This document shows positions 16,200 through 25,505 of a stretch of 36,098 nt of DNA, piece by piece (the stretch's first letter is position 1; every line of letters starts with the position of its first letter). The DNA lies in assembly GCA_903847905.1 (NCBI GenBank), contig CAINEZ010000045.1, positions 1-36,098 on the forward strand. Direction: 5' to 3'. The translations under genes were made by a program, and so were the position numbers. The notes under the pieces were generated by a model. The model ran no database searches, had not been told where the DNA came from, and saw nothing but the letters and a program-made list of their open reading frames with translations. Source of the DNA: an uncultured Bacteroidota bacterium (GTDB taxonomy: Bacteria > Bacteroidota > Bacteroidia > Bacteroidales > CG2-30-32-10).

Positions 16200-18647
16200 T
16201 TATCTAAAATACACCACTGTAATACCAAATCCTCCTTTTTCCAACGCTTCATCTTCGAAACGCTTTACCTCTTGTATGCTTTGCAGATATTGCCTTACAA
16301 GATGACGCAAAACACCATTTCCTTTGCCATGTAAAATTCGGACTTCAGGAACAGTAAGAAGTATGGCATCATCAATAAAATGCTGAATGGCTGAAAGAGC
16401 TTCATCAACGCGCATTCCACGAAGGTCAATGGTGGGTTTAAAATTTTTAATTTTTTCGGTAAGGTCAATTGACGGGCGTTTGCCTGATCGTAAATTTTTT
16501 TTTGATTGATTTTGGAAATCATCATAACTCACTTTTTCTAATTTGTCAATTTTCGTTTTAAGTTGTGCCGTTCCAAAATTTACAAAAACTTCTTTAGTAT
16601 CTATGCCTACAACTTCACCAATAATTTCCTGCCCTGCAATTCTTACGTAATCTCCTTTTTCAATAGGTGTTTTCAGTATTTTTATTTCAGGTTCTTTTTC
16701 TTTGTTTTTTTTGATTTGTTTTTTTGATTGCAGACTGCTAACGGAAGACTGTGAATTATTTTCCTCTTCAATTTCCAGGGTGTATTCTGAAAGTTTTTTT
16801 CTCGCTTCTTTTGTAATCTCTTTATCTGCCTTGTTTTCTTTTATCTCACGTATAGTATTTTCAATAATTTTATTTGTGTTTTCGAGTAAATCCGCAGCCT
16901 GTGATTTCGCTTTTGCAATAATATCTTTCTTCGATTTTTCAAGCTCCTCGGTAAGTTTTTGATATTTATCAATCATTTCAGAAATAAAATCATCAGCTAC
17001 ACGAAACTGAATTTCTTTTTTATCCAATTCGTTTTTTTGAGCATCCAGGTTCTGTAACTGCCTGTCGAAACTAAGTTGTTTAATTCCTGCTTTTTGTTTG
17101 GCTACGATTATAACATCTTTTTGCAAGCCTGTTGTTTCAGCAATTTCAAAAGCAAAAGAACTTCCCGGTTTGCCTGTTTGCATCACATACAGGGGTTTCA
17201 TCTTTTCCGAATCGAAAAGCATGGCTCCGTTGAAAATACCTGTTTCTCGGTCAGCCAACAATTTCAGGTTTGAATAATGCGATGTTATAACTCCATAAGC
17301 TTTTTTACTGTTAAGCTTTTCAAGTATTGCTTCTGCTATTGCTCCGCCAAGCTGAGGTTCTGTTCCCGTGCCGAATTCATCAATAAGAAATAAAGTATGC
17401 TCACTGGAGTATTCAATGAAATGACGCATGTTAAGCAAATGAGAACTATAAGTGCTCAAATCATTTTCGAGCGATTGTTCGTCGCCGATATCAATAAAAA
17501 TATTTTTAAAAATTCCTGCTTCCGAAAATTCCTTCATTGGCGCAAGCAAACCACATTGCAGCATATATTGCAATAGCCCGACAGTTTTAAGGCAAACAGA
17601 TTTCCCTCCGGCATTAGGACCTGAAATTACAAGTATCCTTTCAGTTTTATTCAGAAAAATATCAAGAGGAATAACTTCCTTTTTTTGAATTTTGTGATTT
17701 AAAAAAAGTAATGGATGTTTAGCTTTCATCCAGTTAATATAAGGTTTATCAAAAAGAGCAGGTTTCAAAGATTCTGTTTGAATAGCATATCGTGCTTTTG
17801 CTCTGGCAAAATCCATCAATCCTAAAAAATGAAAACATTTTTTTATTTCATCAATAGAAGTTCTGATAGATTCAGAAAAAGCAATAAGTATTTTTATGAT
17901 CTCCCGTTTCTCTGCATTTTCAAGCTGGCGTATATCATTATTTATTTCGAAAACATCGGCAGGTTCAATAAAAACAGTATGACCTGTTGCGGATTCATCA
18001 TGAATAAAACCTTTAATATTTCTTTTGTACGCTGCAATAACAGGAATAACAACCCTTCCATTGCGTACAGTCATTTCTATATCATCTGTTCCCCATCCCT
18101 GTTTTCGCACATTATTTATTACCTGAGCGATTTTTTTATTTACAGACGACTGTTTGGAAATAAGTTCCTGCCTTATCTTCAAAAGCTCAGGCGAGGCATT
18201 ATCCCTTATTTTTCCTTTATCATCAATAATAAAATCGAGCCGTTTAGTGATAGTGTTATCAAGGTAAGCTGAAGATGATATTTCTTTAAGACGTGGGTAA
18301 AGTTCATCCTTATCTTTATTAAAAAAGTTGATACACTCGGTAATTGTTTTAAAGCTGCGTTTTAAATCGAACAATACATCGGCATCCATGTAAGTTCCCT
18401 CAATGCGTGCATTTTCAAGTTCTGCGGTAAGATCATAATAATTCTCCGATGGGAAGTTACTTCCGGCAAGCAGTATTTGCCTGAACTCTTCTGTTTGTTC
18501 AAGTAATTTTTTAATGTGATCATAATCGTCGGAGAAATGAATTTTATCAACAAAATGTTTTCCCAGCGGGCTAATACAAAATGTTTTCAAGGATTCGCGG
18601 ATAATATCAAACCCTATTTTATTTTCAAAATTTTCCGGATATATCAC
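16200..18647 (-). CDS. mutS2: MutS2-type ATPase/endonuclease with Smr domain
   Basis: 815 residues from a GTG at 18647; an in-frame stop lies shortly upstream and no ATG is available. A helical clamp region is followed by the ATPase: Walker A VISGPNAGGKSVCLK (about 340), Walker B LFLIDEFGTGTEP (about 420) and the ITSHYSNLK switch. A long coiled coil runs from about 510 to 610. The C-terminal Smr nuclease domain has IDLRGMRVDEAL and the HGKGNG motif (ILHGKGNGVLRHLVRQYL). MutS2 proteins act on branched DNA or collided ribosomes rather than in mismatch repair. A -7 box lies at 18681-18688, back to back with the promoter of the next gene. Confidence 0.95.
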   Translation of the reverse strand: MIYPENFENKIGFDIIRESLKTFCISPLGKHFVDKIHFSDDYDHIKKLLEQTEEFRQILLAGSNFPSENYYDLTAELENARIEGTYMDADVLFDLKRSFKTITECINFFNKDKDELYPRLKEISSSAYLDNTITKRLDFIIDDKGKIRDNASPELLKIRQELISKQSSVNKKIAQVINNVRKQGWGTDDIEMTVRNGRVVIPVIAAYKRNIKGFIHDESATGHTVFIEPADVFEINNDIRQLENAEKREIIKILIAFSESIRTSIDEIKKCFHFLGLMDFARAKARYAIQTESLKPALFDKPYINWMKAKHPLLFLNHKIQKKEVIPLDIFLNKTERILVISGPNAGGKSVCLKTVGLLQYMLQCGLLAPMKEFSEAGIFKNIFIDIGDEQSLENDLSTYSSHLLNMRHFIEYSSEHTLFLIDEFGTGTEPQLGGAIAEAILEKLNSKKAYGVITSHYSNLKLLADRETGIFNGAMLFDSEKMKPLYVMQTGKPGSSFAFEIAETTGLQKDVIIVAKQKAGIKQLSFDRQLQNLDAQKNELDKKEIQFRVADDFISEMIDKYQKLTEELEKSKKDIIAKAKSQAADLLENTNKIIENTIREIKENKADKEITKEARKKLSEYTLEIEEENNSQSSVSSLQSKKQIKKNKEKEPEIKILKTPIEKGDYVRIAGQEIIGEVVGIDTKEVFVNFGTAQLKTKIDKLEKVSYDDFQNQSKKNLRSGKRPSIDLTEKIKNFKPTIDLRGMRVDEALSAIQHFIDDAILLTVPEVRILHGKGNGVLRHLVRQYLQSIQEVKRFEDEALEKGGFGITVVYFR

Positions 18648-18680
18648 TTGATTGTAAAATTGTAAATCATTTTATTAATG

Positions 18681-18688
18681 CAAAGTTA
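18681..18688 (-). promoter_or_regulatory. Putative -7 box for mutS2
   Basis: TAACTTTG on the minus strand fits TAnnTTTG and lies 33 nt before the GTG start. It is 19 nt from the oppositely oriented box at 18708-18715, so the two genes share a compact divergent promoter region. Confidence 0.45.
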
Positions 18689-18707
18689 GATTTTAAAAAT
18701 TAATTGT

Positions 18708-18715
18708 TACTTTTG
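18708..18715 (+). promoter_or_regulatory. Putative -7 box for the small secreted protein gene
   Basis: TACTTTTG fits TAnnTTTG and lies 24 nt before the ATG at 18740. A weak TTAG at 18686-18689 could serve as the -33 region with an 18-nt spacer. Confidence 0.45.
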
Positions 18716-18739
18716 TTATTCAGATAAAAAAATATTTTT

Positions 18740-19129
18740 ATGACACGAAACCTAATTTTGCCATTTGTTTTTGTAGTTTTTCTTTCAATTTCGTTTAATT
18801 TGTATTCACAGGGTAATTCTGTTAATATTAAGGATACGGTTAAATATGAAATTCGGGGAACCATACTTTCTAAAAGCAGTAATATTGTTACGGTTCAATT
18901 AGCAGGTACGGGAGATACCCCTAAAGAAAATACCGAAGGAATGTTTTCAAGATATTTTGATAAAGTTTTATTTGGCTGGATTACTATCGGTAAAATGAAA
19001 GTAACTGCAGTAAATAAAGAAACCATTACTTTTAAAATTCTTGAAGAAAAAAGCCAGATTACATTATCTGGACAAACACAAAACTATTTCGAACCGGGGG
19101 CTTCGGTAAAGTTTACATGGAATAAATAG
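18740..19129 (+). CDS. Small secreted protein of unknown function
   Basis: 129 residues. MTRNLILPFVFVVFLSISFNLYSQ is a signal peptide, probably cleaved after YSQ. The mature part is rich in beta-strand pattern (YEIRGTILSKSSNIVTVQL; WITIGKMKVTAVNKETITFKIL; SVKFTWNK) and may be one small beta-barrel or OB-like fold. There are no cysteines, no lipobox and no type IX sorting domain, so a periplasmic location is likely. It has its own promoter, divergent from mutS2. The family is not recognised. Confidence 0.75.
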   Translation: MTRNLILPFVFVVFLSISFNLYSQGNSVNIKDTVKYEIRGTILSKSSNIVTVQLAGTGDTPKENTEGMFSRYFDKVLFGWITIGKMKVTAVNKETITFKILEEKSQITLSGQTQNYFEPGASVKFTWNK

Positions 19130-19212
19130 GATGATTATTTTTTTATTTCACACAAATCTTTGATATTGCTGAAAATATATTAAAACTCAAGATACCTTTT
19201 TGAAAAAGAATT

Positions 19213-19220
19213 TATCTTTG
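19213..19220 (+). promoter_or_regulatory. Putative -7 box for the type IX-secreted protein gene
   Basis: TATCTTTG fits TAnnTTTG, 118 nt before the ATG at 19338. The leader that follows contains CCCGTTGACT (19251-19260) and AGTTAACGGG (19320-19329), which can pair with one G-U and would place a stem just before the start codon. Confidence 0.4.
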
Positions 19221-19337
19221 AAGTTTATTAATTTATTTTATCATAAACAACCCGTTGACTGACGGATGAAATGAAACTTTGCAAAATCAAATTTATTAAA
19301 AAAGTAAAATTTTTTAAGTAGTTAACGGGATAGTATT

Positions 19338-21251
19338 ATGAAAATTTTCAGAACACTTTTTTTTTACAAAAGAATATTCGTTTTTATATTTACGGGATGT
19401 GTGCTCTTTCCAAATTTTACTCAATCTCAAATCACAGTAAACAGCTCTATAACGCCTACTAACCTTGTTCAGAACGTGCTTCTCGGCGGCGGAGTAAGTG
19501 TAAGCAATGTAACATATACCGGCTGTCCCACCTGCAGAGGAACTTTTCAGGGGACTTCAAACATTGGAATGACCAATGGCATTTTGCTTACAACTGGCCA
19601 TTTGTCGATTGCCATTGGTCCTAATAATAATGATGCCGCAGGTGATGATGTCGGACAACCAGGCGATGCCGATCTTCAAGCCATAGTGGGAAATTCAACG
19701 TATGATGCTTCTGTCCTTGAGTTTGATTTTATTCCTTCTTCCGATACAATTAAATTTAATTATGTATTTGCATCCGAAGAATACCCCGAATTTGTATGTT
19801 CCGAATATAATGATGTATTTGCTTTTTTCCTTACAGGACAGAATCCATCAGGAGGTAATTATACAAATACAAATATTGCATTAATCCCGGGCACCACAAT
19901 ATCGGTGGCTATTAACTCAGTGAACAACGGACAGGTTGGTTCCTGGGGAACTTCAGGCGGCTGCACTTCCTTATCGTATAGCAATTATTATATAGATAAT
20001 ACAGGCGGAGCAACAATTCAATATGACGGATTTACAAAAGTATTAACAGCTATTGCACCTGTAGTTAAATGTACTTCATATCATATTAAAATCGCGATTG
20101 CTGATGTTGGCGATGGCGTTCTTGATTCAGGTGTGTTTCTTGATGCCCATAGTTTCACTTCACCAGGAGTAAATGTAACGGCAATCTCATCTACCGGAGA
20201 TTCTACTATGGCTGAAGGCTGCGGAGCAGCGACTTATTTTTTTACTCGCAGTGGTGTTATTGATGATACGCTTTCTATCTGCTACCAGATAGGAGGAACA
20301 GCTACAAATGGAATTGATTATACCGACCTTTCAGGGAGTCCTATAGGTAGTTGTGTAACATTTTTACCAGGGCAAGACACAGTTATTCTCTCAATTAATC
20401 CCAAATGGGATGGCGTTTTTGAGCCTACGGAAACAATTACACTCACAATCCCACAGTTGCTTGGATGCGATACTGTTCCCATTTCTGCAACGATATATAT
20501 ATTAAATGTAGATTCTTTACAAATTAGTGTTACAAACGATTCAGTTATTTGTAATGGAGAATCTAAAACATTTACAGTTACGCCATTAGATGGTATAGCG
20601 CCTTACACATACAATTGGGATAACGGAGCGTCTGTTAATAATACCTATACGGTTTCTCCTCCTGTGGGAGTTTATAATTATACTATTGAAGTTACCGACT
20701 CTTGCGGAAATTTTGCTTCCAAAGAAGTAGCTTTGACAGTAAATCCAATACCCACCTCATTATTTACACTCCCTGATTTAATATGTGACTTGCAAGATGC
20801 GCAAATATCATATACTGGAGATGCGCCATCTAATTCCACTTATTTATGGAATTTTGGTGGTGGATCAGTATTAAGTGGGACAGGGCAGGGACCTTATATG
20901 ATAAATTGGCAGCAACCGGGTATATCGAATGTTTCGCTTGCAGTAACAAGTCTTTCATGTACAAGTACTACTACCACTGATTCTATTGAAATTGTAATTT
21001 GTCCTCTAATTATTCCAAATGTATTCACGCCTAATGGCGATGTTGCTAATCAGTATTTCGTAATAAAAAACATAGAATATTATAATAATCCGCATCTGCT
21101 CATATATAACAGATGGGGTAATAAAGTTTTTGAAAGCAATAATTATCAGAATGAATGGAACGGAAGCGACTGTTCTGATGGTACGTATTACTATGTCCTT
21201 ATTTTAGAAGATGGTACTTCATACCACGGAATAATTACGATTTTAAGATAA
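19338..21251 (+). CDS. Secreted multidomain surface protein with type IX secretion (gliding-type) C-terminal domain
   Basis: 637 residues with an N-terminal signal sequence (FFYKRIFVFIFTGCVLF, end near FTQSQ). Residues about 35-275 match the choice-of-anchor-L pattern (GGGVSVSNVTYTG, GILLTTGHLSIAIGPNN, FNYVFASEEYPEFVCSEYND, FLDAHSF). About 280-395 is Calx-beta-like (AEGCGAATYFFTRSG; GTATNGIDYTDL; FEPTETITLTIP). Two Ig/PKD-like modules follow (about 396-470 and 471-555). The last 80 residues are the CHU-type sorting domain: IPNVFTPNGD, YNRWGNKVFES and EWNGSDCSDGTYYYVLIL. It should be exported by the type IX system and anchored or released at the surface, probably as an adhesin. No catalytic domain is seen. 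Confidence 0.9.
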   Translation: MKIFRTLFFYKRIFVFIFTGCVLFPNFTQSQITVNSSITPTNLVQNVLLGGGVSVSNVTYTGCPTCRGTFQGTSNIGMTNGILLTTGHLSIAIGPNNNDAAGDDVGQPGDADLQAIVGNSTYDASVLEFDFIPSSDTIKFNYVFASEEYPEFVCSEYNDVFAFFLTGQNPSGGNYTNTNIALIPGTTISVAINSVNNGQVGSWGTSGGCTSLSYSNYYIDNTGGATIQYDGFTKVLTAIAPVVKCTSYHIKIAIADVGDGVLDSGVFLDAHSFTSPGVNVTAISSTGDSTMAEGCGAATYFFTRSGVIDDTLSICYQIGGTATNGIDYTDLSGSPIGSCVTFLPGQDTVILSINPKWDGVFEPTETITLTIPQLLGCDTVPISATIYILNVDSLQISVTNDSVICNGESKTFTVTPLDGIAPYTYNWDNGASVNNTYTVSPPVGVYNYTIEVTDSCGNFASKEVALTVNPIPTSLFTLPDLICDLQDAQISYTGDAPSNSTYLWNFGGGSVLSGTGQGPYMINWQQPGISNVSLAVTSLSCTSTTTTDSIEIVICPLIIPNVFTPNGDVANQYFVIKNIEYYNNPHLLIYNRWGNKVFESNNYQNEWNGSDCSDGTYYYVLILEDGTSYHGIITILR

Positions 21252-21252
21252 T

Positions 21253-21519
21253 TTCTTTTTCCTGCGAAGCCTCCCCTTTCTGTACCACAGCAATATCAAG
21301 CGCTGAATGTTTCGGCGTTAACCAATTATTCCCACCATTACCAATAGCTACAACGTTATCGGTTCCGAGTTTTGTAATATAATCAAGCTTCTGCGGTTAC
21401 CGATCATTTTCATCTGCGATCTTTACTATAAAAATACTTCTAAAATTATTGATTTTTAAGATTGTTTTTATAACTTCGCTGCTTCTTTGAGTTGTTAATA
21501 AATTAACAGTTACAGACAT
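21253..21519 (-). pseudogene. Decayed HAD-type (soluble P-type ATPase-like) phosphatase remnant
   Basis: Read on the minus strand, one frame gives MSVTVNLLTTQRSSEVIKTI ... IVKIADENDR, then a TAA (21397-21399), then PQKLDYITKLGTDNVVAIGN and SALDIAVVQKGEASQE. The segment after the stop resembles the C-terminal part of small HAD phosphatases of the soluble P-type ATPase kind, in which KLGAENVVAIGNGRND and ALGIAVIQKEGA are typical. The expected GNGRND Asp is changed (GNGGNNW), the N-terminal nucleophile domain is missing and the frame is interrupted. It fills the gap between the type IX-secreted protein and nifJ, and its 5' end abuts the nifJ start. Confidence 0.6.
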
Positions 21520-21538
21520 TTTAAATAAATTATCTATC

Positions 21539-24500
21539 ATGGAAAAGAAAAATTTTATAACATGCGACGGCAATTATGCAGCAGCGCATATTGCTTACAT
21601 GTTTAGTGAAGTGGCAGCCATTTTCCCTATCACTCCATCATCAACAATGGCAGAATTAGTTGACGAATGGGCAGCTAATGGCAAAAAGAATATTTTTGGC
21701 GAAACTGTAAAAGTGGCGGAAATGCAATCTGAAGCTGGCGCTGCCGGCGCCGTGCATGGCTCTCTTCAGTCAGGAGCTCTTACAACAACATTCACCGCTT
21801 CGCAGGGTTTGTTATTGATGATACCGAATATGTTTAAAATCTCCGGTGAATTATTACCCGGCGTATTTCACGTTTCAGCCCGTAGTGTTGCTGCTCAGGC
21901 GCTTTCGATTTTCGGCGATCACAGCGATGTAATGAGTACCCGTTCCTGTGGTTTTGCATTACTTGCTACCGGAAGCGTTCAGGAAATTATGGATCTTGCA
22001 GGTGTAGCTCACCTTACAGCTATAAAGTCAAGAGTCCCATTCATGCACTTCTTCGACGGTTTCCGCACTTCAGCCGAAGTTCAGAAAATAGAAGCGCTAA
22101 ATATGGATCAATTGGCTTCCCTTCTCGATTATAAAGCATTGCAGTCCTATAGAGACAGATCATTGAATCCCGAACATCCTGTAACCCGCGGCTCTGCTCA
22201 AAATCCGGATATTTATTTCCAGTCAAGGGAAGCGGCAAATAAATTTTATGATGCAGTCCCCGATATGGTTGAAGATTACATGCAGCAACTGAAAAAATTC
22301 ACAGGACGCGAATATCATCCATTCGATTATTACGGACCTAAAGATGCTGAAAATATTATTGTAGCTATGGGTTCCATAACAGAAACAATTAAAGAAGTAA
22401 TTGATTATCTAAATACGAAAGGTGAAAAACTCGGATTAATTTCTGTTCATCTTTACAGACCTTTTTCTTCAAAATATTTCTTTAATGTATTACCAAAATC
22501 TGCAAAGAGAATATGCGTTCTTGATCGTACAAAAGAACCCGGCGCTAACGGAGATCCTTTATACCTTGATATTCGCGATATATTTTATGAATCATCTGTA
22601 AAACCAATGATTATAGGCGGAAGATATGGTTTAAGTTCAAAAGATACCACTCCTGCCATGATGCTTTCAGTTCACGAAAATCTGAAATCGTCAAATCCTA
22701 AAAATCATTTTACTGTAGGGATAGAAGATGATGTTACAAAACTTTCCCTTCCTATTTTACCTGAAATCAGTGTATCTCCAAAGGGAACTTACGAAGCAAA
22801 ATTTTATGGATTGGGCGCTGACGGCACTGTGGGTGCAAACAAAAACTCCATTAAAATTATTGGCGACAACACTGAAAAATATTGTCAGGCATATTTTGCT
22901 TACGACTCTAAGAAGTCTGGCGGCATTACAGTTTCGCATCTTCGCTTTGGCGACAACTTAATACGTTCTCCTTATCTTGTGAATACTCCCGATTTCGTTG
23001 CTTGCCATGTTCCCGCATATCTTGAAAAATATGATATGTTGAAGGGTTTGAAAAAAGGCGGTTCTTTTCTTCTAAACAGTATCTGGGATGAAGAGGAAAC
23101 TAAAAAAAGATTACCCGACCACATGAAAAAATATCTCGCTGAAAATGAAATTAAATTTTATGTGATCAATGCTACGGCTATCGCCGAAGGTATCGGAATG
23201 GGCAACCGCACCAACTCCATAATGCAAGCAGCATTTTTTAAGGTTTCAAATGTTATTCCTTATGAACTTGCTGTGCAAGCAATGAAGAAGGCAATTGTGA
23301 AAACGTATGGTATTAAAGGTGAAAACATAGTAAACATGAATTATACCTCCATTGACAAAGGTGGTGAAGTTATTCAGATTAAAGTTCCGGCTGAATGGAA
23401 AAATATTGAAGTAAAGCCAAAAAAAGATGACAGGAAAATTCCGGCGTTTATTAAAAACGTTATGGAGCCCATCAATTTTATGAAAGGCGACACTCTTCCT
23501 GTAAGCGCATTTTCTGAAAGAGAAGATGGCACATTCCCATGTGGAACTACTGAATTTGAAAAGAGAGGTGTTGCAGTTAATGTTCCGCAATGGATACCCG
23601 AAAATTGTACCCAGTGTAATCAGTGCTCTTATATATGTCCTCACGCAGTGATAAGACCATTCCTGTTTACAAAAGAAGAACTTGATAAAGCTCCTGCAAA
23701 TACGGTAACATTAAAAGCTATTGGGAAAGACGTTGAAGGATACCAGTTCAGGATACAGGTCAGCGTGCTCGACTGTACAGGTTGTGGTAATTGTCTTGAT
23801 GTTTGTCCTGCTAAGATAAAAGCTTTAGAAATGAAGCCACTCGGAACACAATCAGCAGAAATTGAAAGATGGAACTACATTGAAAAAAATGTTACTTACA
23901 AGGATAATGTAATTGATAAATTCAAGACTTTTAAAAACAGCCAGTTTGCTCAGCCATTGTTTGAGTTCTCAGGCGCCTGTGGCGGTTGCGGTGAAACACC
24001 TTATATAAAAGTTATTACGCAATTATTCGGAGAACGAATGATGGTGGCAAATGCAACAGGGTGTTCTTCTATTTATGGCGGTTCTGCTCCTGCCACCCCT
24101 TATCGTGCATGCAACAGAAACGGAAAAGGTGTTGCCTGGGCAAATTCTCTTTTTGAAGATAATGCAGAATATGGCTTTGGAATGACTCTGGGTGTAAGTA
24201 AAATGAGAGACCGTATAAAGCGATTGATGGAAGAAGCTATAACTACTGAGATTCCTTCCGAAATGAAAGAAGCATTTAAGGTATGGATAGATTCAAAAGA
24301 CAAAGCAGAAGAATCAATTGTAGCTTCTGAGAAAGTTTTAAAAGTTATTGAAAAAAGCAATCTCCCTATCGCTAAGCAAATCACGGATTACAAACAATAC
24401 CTTATAAAAAAATCAATATGGGCATTTGGTGGCGATGGATGGGCTTATGATATCGGATACGGCGGAATTGACCATGTGCTTGCTTCAGGCGAAGACATTA

Positions 24501-25072
24501 ACATGCTCGTGCTTGATACAGAAGTATATTCCAATACCGGAGGACAGTCGTCGAAAGCAACACCAATAGGCGCTGTAGCAAAGTTTGCCGCTTCCGGAAA
24601 AAGAATCAGGAAAAAAGACCTTGGCATGATGGCAATATCTTATGGATATGTTTATGTTGCTCAGGTTGCCATGGGCGCCAACAACGGACAGTACTTCCGC
24701 GCAATTAAAGAAGCGGAAGCATATCCCGGTCCTTCGCTAATTATTGCTTATGCGCCTTGCATAAATCATGGATTAAAAAACGGTATGGGTAAATCACAGG
24801 ATCAAGCTGACCAGGCTGTAAAAAGCGGATACTGGCATTTGTACAGGTATAACCCACTTCTCGAAAAAGAAGGAAAGAATCCTTTTAAACTGGATTCAAA
24901 TGAACCTAACTGGCCAGAATTTCAGAAATTTCTTAGCAGCGAAGTACGTTACTCTTCACTGAAAAAATTATTTCCAAAAGAAGCAGATGAACTTTACTCT
25001 GCAGCTGAAGCCGCCGCCAAATGGCGTTATAATTCTTACAAGCGTTTGTCTTTAATGGAATACGGTAAATAG
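21539..25072 (+). CDS. nifJ: Pyruvate:ferredoxin (flavodoxin) oxidoreductase, single-chain
   Basis: 1177 residues, the usual length for the homodimeric fused enzyme. In order: pyruvate-binding domain I (GNYAAAHIAYMFSEVAAIFP, ITPSSTMAE), domain II (about 260-365), the gamma domain (about 425-610, GADGTVGANKNSIKIIGD), the EKR linker, a two-cluster ferredoxin domain with CTQCNQCSYICP (about 690) and CTGCGNCLDVCP (about 745), and the thiamine-diphosphate domain with CGGCGETPY (about 813), NATGCSSIYGG and the GDGWAYDIGYGG motif. It oxidises pyruvate and CoA to acetyl-CoA and CO2, reducing ferredoxin, and so points to anaerobic or low-oxygen metabolism. It appears monocistronic, with a strong terminator 20 nt downstream. 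Confidence 0.97.
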   Translation: MEKKNFITCDGNYAAAHIAYMFSEVAAIFPITPSSTMAELVDEWAANGKKNIFGETVKVAEMQSEAGAAGAVHGSLQSGALTTTFTASQGLLLMIPNMFKISGELLPGVFHVSARSVAAQALSIFGDHSDVMSTRSCGFALLATGSVQEIMDLAGVAHLTAIKSRVPFMHFFDGFRTSAEVQKIEALNMDQLASLLDYKALQSYRDRSLNPEHPVTRGSAQNPDIYFQSREAANKFYDAVPDMVEDYMQQLKKFTGREYHPFDYYGPKDAENIIVAMGSITETIKEVIDYLNTKGEKLGLISVHLYRPFSSKYFFNVLPKSAKRICVLDRTKEPGANGDPLYLDIRDIFYESSVKPMIIGGRYGLSSKDTTPAMMLSVHENLKSSNPKNHFTVGIEDDVTKLSLPILPEISVSPKGTYEAKFYGLGADGTVGANKNSIKIIGDNTEKYCQAYFAYDSKKSGGITVSHLRFGDNLIRSPYLVNTPDFVACHVPAYLEKYDMLKGLKKGGSFLLNSIWDEEETKKRLPDHMKKYLAENEIKFYVINATAIAEGIGMGNRTNSIMQAAFFKVSNVIPYELAVQAMKKAIVKTYGIKGENIVNMNYTSIDKGGEVIQIKVPAEWKNIEVKPKKDDRKIPAFIKNVMEPINFMKGDTLPVSAFSEREDGTFPCGTTEFEKRGVAVNVPQWIPENCTQCNQCSYICPHAVIRPFLFTKEELDKAPANTVTLKAIGKDVEGYQFRIQVSVLDCTGCGNCLDVCPAKIKALEMKPLGTQSAEIERWNYIEKNVTYKDNVIDKFKTFKNSQFAQPLFEFSGACGGCGETPYIKVITQLFGERMMVANATGCSSIYGGSAPATPYRACNRNGKGVAWANSLFEDNAEYGFGMTLGVSKMRDRIKRLMEEAITTEIPSEMKEAFKVWIDSKDKAEESIVASEKVLKVIEKSNLPIAKQITDYKQYLIKKSIWAFGGDGWAYDIGYGGIDHVLASGEDINMLVLDTEVYSNTGGQSSKATPIGAVAKFAASGKRIRKKDLGMMAISYGYVYVAQVAMGANNGQYFRAIKEAEAYPGPSLIIAYAPCINHGLKNGMGKSQDQADQAVKSGYWHLYRYNPLLEKEGKNPFKLDSNEPNWPEFQKFLSSEVRYSSLKKLFPKEADELYSAAEAAAKWRYNSYKRLSLMEYGK

Positions 25073-25091
25073 AAAATTGCGTAATAATAAA

Positions 25092-25131
25092 AACAGCCCG
25101 ATGCAATGTAAATGTTCGGGCTGTTTTTTTA
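25092..25131 (+). terminator. Rho-independent terminator of nifJ
   Basis: AACAGCCCGA (25092-25101) pairs perfectly with TCGGGCTGTT (25116-25125) across a 14-nt loop, followed by a run of T. It begins 20 nt after the nifJ stop. This is the clearest terminator in the window. Confidence 0.9.
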
Positions 25132-25181
25132 TTTATTACTAAAACTATTATCGCGTCAAACCTAAAATATCATTTTGAGAT

Positions 25182-25240
25182 TGTCTTCGATAAACTCAGA
25201 CTGACTTTAGGGTAGTGTCAGTCTGAGTTTATCGAAGACA
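25182..25240. repeat. Perfect 24-bp inverted repeat of the CTTCGATAAACTCAG family
   Basis: The arm at 25182-25205 (TGTCTTCGATAAACTCAGAC plus four bases) is the exact reverse complement of 25217-25240, with an 11-nt loop. Related single arms occur at 5081-5101, 5129-5148 and 10478-10498. No target duplication is seen at its edges. The terminator, this hairpin, a possible -7 box and another hairpin occupy the 25073-25505 gap. Confidence 0.75.
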
Positions 25241-25292
25241 GAATCTATGCGTCATATTATTCTTGACATAACACTAACTTTATTATTATCAA

Positions 25293-25300
25293 TATATTTG
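25293..25300 (+). promoter_or_regulatory. Putative -7 box for the FISUMP lipoprotein gene
   Basis: TATATTTG fits TAnnTTTG, but it lies 206 nt before the ATG at 25506 and no spaced -33 box is seen. The intervening leader can form a hairpin, AAAATAGTTCAAT (25399-25411) with ATTGGACTATTTT (25426-25438), with one G-U pair. Confidence 0.3.
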
Positions 25301-25505
25301 TATCTATTATTTTATACCAAATTGTATTTATTTTTTAGTCTAATAAAAAAATAAATTATGCCGATGCTATCCCGACCTACGGTACGGGACAGGCTATGAA
25401 AATAGTTCAATAAGACGAAGTCGCAATTGGACTATTTTGAATGTGCTATCGGTATTAGGCTTAAAAAAAGCATTAATTTTGTCCATTATACCCAATTTGA
25501 TAATT

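Noticed and set aside
23246-23644. 132-residue minus-strand open frame
   Set aside because: It lies wholly within nifJ on the opposite strand, where the sense frame encodes recognisable enzyme including the iron-sulfur region.
25437-25505. Upstream in-frame start for the FISUMP lipoprotein
   Set aside because: It would put 23 residues before a perfect lipoprotein signal peptide that starts at 25506.
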